Source: a virus
Reading direction: 5' to 3' (one strand)
IMG/VR virus record: IMGVR_UViG_3300009496_000014
Coordinates: 1-43,735 of that record
DNA length: 43,735 nucleotides
Shown here: positions 41,004 through 43,735 of the stretch, piece by piece
How positions within the stretch are numbered: the stretch's first letter is position 1
How the letters are laid out: each line of letters starts with the position of its first letter
Made by a program: the position numbers and the translations under genes
Notes under the pieces: generated by a model
The model's input: only the letters and a program-made list of their open reading frames with translations
Database searches by the model: none
What the model was told of the DNA's origin: nothing

Positions 41004-41025
41004 ATACTATAAAGGCGGAGTCTAA

Positions 41026-41370
41026 ATGGATCAACGATTAAAGACAGTATTAGAAGATATACATCATATTGACACTATTAACAATCAAAAGCGGCTACTG
41101 AAAGAACAGTTTCAAGAAGCAATCATTGTATTCTTCAATGGTGGAAAGTTTACTGCTAATAAAGAACTAATTGCATTTTTACAAACAGCATTTGAAAATG
41201 AAATTAGTGTTATTACAGATGACAACGACATTCCTATAAAAATTACTAATATTATAGAATTTTTAAAATTAGTTACTGACACATACAAGTCTGCAACGGA
41301 GACATATTTTTTGCAGTATGAAGATGCAATTTTGAAATCTCGAAAGTTAGAGGATTTGCTATCTCTATGA
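41026..41370 (+). CDS. Small protein of unknown function
   Basis: A 114-residue protein, largely helical, with a possible coiled coil at both ends (LKTVLEDIHHIDTINNQK, and TDTYKSATETYFLQYED). No recognisable domain. AAAGGCGGAG lies close upstream and the sigma-70 promoter directly precedes it. Its last codons overlap the next start by four bases (ATGA), so its expression is tied to the glycosyltransferase-like gene. It could be a regulator or partner of the enzymes downstream, but nothing in the sequence shows this. Confidence 0.75.
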   Translation: MDQRLKTVLEDIHHIDTINNQKRLLKEQFQEAIIVFFNGGKFTANKELIAFLQTAFENEISVITDDNDIPIKITNIIEFLKLVTDTYKSATETYFLQYEDAILKSRKLEDLLSL

Positions 41371-42227
41371 CAACAGGAGTACTCTTGTTTGCATATAACA
41401 ACACTGCAATAGACTATGTTAAACAAGCAATATATAACGCAAAGCTAGTAAAACAGCATTTAAAATTGCCTGTAGTTATTGTGACTGACAGTGTAAGTTA
41501 TCTTGAAAAAACATATCCATGGTATAAAAAATACGTAGATGATGTAATTTTTCAAATGCCACGGGAATCTAACTTTCAAAATAGAGAATTTTTCGGCGGT
41601 GAACATCACAGTATACGTGCAGAATGGAAAAATGTAAATCGGGCAAGTGCTTATGACATAACTCCATTTGACACTACTATTGTAATAGATACAGATTACT
41701 TAATCAATAATAGCAGTTTCCTAAAAGTATTAGATCAGCCATCAGATTTGTTTATGTTTAGAGATAGTTGCGATATTGCATATAAAAGAAATATAAAAGG
41801 CTTTGACAAAATATCCGATGAAGCTATTGATTTTTGGTGGGCAACTGTATTAGTTTTTAAGAAAACTGAACGAACTAAAAAACTATTTGAACTAGTAAAT
41901 TATATTAAAGAACATTATCATTATTTTAGGACATTGTATCGTATACCTCTAAAACTTTATAGAAATGATTACGCCTTTAGTATAGCATTGCATATGCTCA
42001 ACGGATACCAAGAAACTAATTGGCCGTGTCAGTTACCTGGCAAAATGTTATATACTAGTCCTCAAGATGACTTGCTAACTATTAAAGATGGAAAGTATAC
42101 GTTTGTTTTAGGACAAAAATCAAGAATAGACAAAGTTAACATAGTCTCGGTTGAAGGTATGAATATACACATTATGAATAAACTTCACTTAAATGATCTA
42201 ATCGACAAGGAGTTTGTAAATGAGTAA
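41367..42227 (+). CDS. Glycosyltransferase-like protein (GT-A type), copy 1
   Basis: A 286-residue protein of Rossmann-like layout. The first strand is GVLLFAYNN with DYVKQA after it, followed by LPVVIVTDS and then TIVIDTDYL, giving D108-T-D110, the D-x-D that binds metal and nucleotide-sugar in GT-A enzymes. NRASAYDITPFDTT before it matches the next protein (NRWRAYEMSPYEET), so the two are paralogues. Target unknown: virion protein, DNA base or host glycan are all possible. It overlaps both neighbours (four bases left, eight right). It could be an inactive relative, as no acceptor-site motif is recognised. Confidence 0.78.
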   Translation: MTTGVLLFAYNNTAIDYVKQAIYNAKLVKQHLKLPVVIVTDSVSYLEKTYPWYKKYVDDVIFQMPRESNFQNREFFGGEHHSIRAEWKNVNRASAYDITPFDTTIVIDTDYLINNSSFLKVLDQPSDLFMFRDSCDIAYKRNIKGFDKISDEAIDFWWATVLVFKKTERTKKLFELVNYIKEHYHYFRTLYRIPLKLYRNDYAFSIALHMLNGYQETNWPCQLPGKMLYTSPQDDLLTIKDGKYTFVLGQKSRIDKVNIVSVEGMNIHIMNKLHLNDLIDKEFVNE

Positions 42228-42996
42228 AGGCTATGTCATTTTCGCACAAAACAACGGTAAGACTGATTATGTAAAACAAGCAGAATTGTTAGCAGCAAGT
42301 ATTAAAAAATTTAATAGCATAAACAACGTAACTATTATTACTGATAAAGACATTAAAGACGATTACGCAAAAGACAGTGAATGGAAAATAGAGAATCGCT
42401 GGCGAGCATATGAGATGTCTCCTTATGAAGAAACAATTGTACTTGATGCTGATATGGTATTTTGTCGAAACGTAGACCATTGGTGGGATAAGTTTTCACA
42501 TCATGATATGTTTTTTACAACTAATGTTTTAACCTATAGAAATACTATTGCAACAAGCGACTATTATAGAAAAACTTTTGTAAAGAATAGTTTGCCTAAT
42601 TTATACACAGCATTTTATTATTTTAAAAAGACACCTACTTCTAAATTAGTGTTTGAGCTATTGAAAGATATTACGCTTAATTGGAAATCTTATTATAGTA
42701 AGTTTTTAAAGAACACATACCAGTCTGGACAAAGTATTGATTTAAACATGGCACTTGCTATAAAAATATTAGGACTAGAGAGTGCTACTACTGATAATAC
42801 AACAGTGCCTACCTTTATACATTTAAAACCCAAAATGCAAGATTGGAATACACCGTCAGATACTGTAACTAATAGAATTCCAGTTTACACGTTTCACGGA
42901 AAAATTATGTTAGATTCGTATATGTTGAATGATATATTACATTATGTTGAAGACGATTTCTTACCAACAGACGTAAAGGAGTTGTTCAATGAGTAG
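42220..42996 (+). CDS. Glycosyltransferase-like protein (GT-A type), copy 2
   Basis: A 258-residue paralogue of the preceding protein: GYVIFAQNN with DYVKQAELLA, NNVTIITDKD, then TIVLDADMVF with D76-A-D78. The C-terminus has HLKPKMQDW and a late YTFHGK with a His that could be the third metal ligand in GT8-like enzymes. AAAGGAG is placed seven bases before the ATG, inside the end of copy 1, and the coding regions overlap by eight bases (ATGAGTAA). The pair may act on different acceptors or as a heteromer. The glycosyltransferase reading is inference from fold pattern and D-x-D. Confidence 0.78.
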   Translation: MSKGYVIFAQNNGKTDYVKQAELLAASIKKFNSINNVTIITDKDIKDDYAKDSEWKIENRWRAYEMSPYEETIVLDADMVFCRNVDHWWDKFSHHDMFFTTNVLTYRNTIATSDYYRKTFVKNSLPNLYTAFYYFKKTPTSKLVFELLKDITLNWKSYYSKFLKNTYQSGQSIDLNMALAIKILGLESATTDNTTVPTFIHLKPKMQDWNTPSDTVTNRIPVYTFHGKIMLDSYMLNDILHYVEDDFLPTDVKELFNE

Positions 42997-43510
42997 TATA
43001 TTAGACGACATTCGTCGTCATCAGATGTTAGCTCGTACATTAAAATACTATGTGTCATACGATAGTGAAAATAGAATAACGGCTGTCTTTTCTCATTCGG
43101 GAGATGCTCCGGACAACTCTATTAATATCAGTGAGAGTCTAGCGGAAAAATTTCTTAATGGTGACATACTTAAACACAATTACACTGTAGTGCAGTTAGG
43201 TGATAATTTTGTAATTGAAAAAATTAACACAGATATATCTATTACAACAGAACATTCTTTTTACAAAATTCCTACAGCATCATGTAAGAATATGATATAC
43301 ATAAACTCAACAAATAAAACGTTACGATTTGAAGGAGAGTTTTTGAATTCAAATGTGTTTTACATTTGCGCAAAGAATTGTTTTCATATTTTATATAAAA
43401 CAATTCTATTTGACGATGATATTAATATACACGTAGATGAGTGCTTTACTAAAGATATAGATATATTTGTGCCTGCACACGTAGAAAACGTAGGAATAGC
43501 ATATGAGTGA
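42989..43510 (+). CDS. Protein of unknown function in the glycosyltransferase cluster
   Basis: A 173-residue protein I do not recognise. A short N-terminal helix (ILDDIRRHQMLART) is followed by an almost wholly beta pattern with alternating hydrophobic residues up to the C-terminus (for example KTLRFEGEF, VFYICAKNC, IDIFVPAHVENV). Four cysteines are spread over the second half. It starts in an eight-base overlap with copy 2 (ATGAGTAG) behind AAAGGAG, and overlaps the next gene by eight bases. The context suggests a role with the glycosyltransferase-like proteins. Confidence 0.75.
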   Translation: MSSILDDIRRHQMLARTLKYYVSYDSENRITAVFSHSGDAPDNSINISESLAEKFLNGDILKHNYTVVQLGDNFVIEKINTDISITTEHSFYKIPTASCKNMIYINSTNKTLRFEGEFLNSNVFYICAKNCFHILYKTILFDDDINIHVDECFTKDIDIFVPAHVENVGIAYE

Positions 43511-43735
43511 TTTTCAACTAAAACTTGCAGACTACGACTTTTACTTTTTTGATCAAGGCGCACCTAATGCTGAAGAAAACTTTTATGCAGCAAAAAATGC
43601 TATACCTTGGATAGTACGAACAGATACCTTGCCTGACACGAACTTTTTTGCAATAACAGATGATGCAAAATTAACTAAGTCGTTTATGTCAACTCCGTTG
43701 ATATTTGAAGAAAGTGTTAAGCGTTCAACAATACA
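43503..43735 (+). CDS. Partial gene, possibly a further glycosyltransferase-like protein
   Basis: An ATG at 43503 inside the end of the previous gene (eight-base overlap, ATGAGTGA) opens a frame that stays open to the window edge for 77 codons. TAGGA stands seven bases upstream. The visible part has DYDFYFFDQGAPNAEENF, then AIPWIVR and FFAITDDAKL (about 49-57). This resembles phage proteins that read PW..R.....FWVVDADA around a D-x-D-type site, which would make it a third, distinct nucleotide-sugar enzyme. The C-terminal part is not in the window. Confidence 0.65.
   Translation, partial: MSDFQLKLADYDFYFFDQGAPNAEENFYAAKNAIPWIVRTDTLPDTNFFAITDDAKLTKSFMSTPLIFEESVKRSTI

Overview
The window looks like part of a T4-type myovirus genome, most like the T4-like phages of marine bacteria (cyanophages, pelagiphages). 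The supporting evidence is the gene set: an Mre11/Rad50-type gp47/gp46 pair, a gp55 late sigma factor, and a baseplate block with gp53, gp5, PAAR, gp25 and gp6 in T4-like order. The DNA is AT-rich, coding density is very high, many genes touch or overlap, and several structural proteins are very large. The host cannot be read from the sequence, and I see no host genes, integrase, tRNA, CRISPR array or insertion sequence.

Layout. Positions 1-249 hold no convincing complete gene: there is a hairpin-rich stretch and perhaps the first codons of a leftward gene. A leftward block (250-4601) carries, in transcription order, gp55, gp47, gp46, a small basic protein and a GIY-YIG nuclease. Two sigma-70-type promoters with 17-nt spacers precede gp55 and gp47. 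A divergent rightward block (4681-40965) is the tail and baseplate module: a tail-tube-cap-like protein, gp53, an 878-residue hub protein, a gp5 spike without lysozyme, PAAR tip, gp25, a 1151-residue gp6, a 4637-residue protein taking up almost a third of the window, a 203-residue structural protein, three fibre proteins sharing one N-terminal domain (one ending in a tail-collar domain, one in an S74 self-cleaving chaperone domain), and two paralogous proteins of unknown role. Three AATAAATAC sites in the short gaps of this block resemble T4 late promoters (TATAAATA), the sites that gp55 directs RNA polymerase to. A third sigma-70 promoter at about 40975-41003 then starts a rightward cluster of overlapping genes: a small unknown protein, two paralogous glycosyltransferase-like proteins, an unknown protein, and a partial gene running off the right edge.

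How it fits together. Gp46/47 would process DNA ends for recombination-dependent replication, gp55 would switch transcription to the late genes beside it, and the late genes build the baseplate and its host-contact apparatus. The most unusual object is the 4637-residue protein. Its N-terminal part looks like a baseplate-wedge protein sitting where T4 has gp7. It also carries a degenerate cupredoxin-like domain, four carbohydrate-binding-like modules, an apparent seven-bladed FG-GAP propeller with two of those modules inserted in its blades, glycine-rich GxGY repeats, a series of GDGST fibre modules and a coiled-coil hairpin inserted in one of them. All functional calls rest on motif recognition by eye; no database search was possible.
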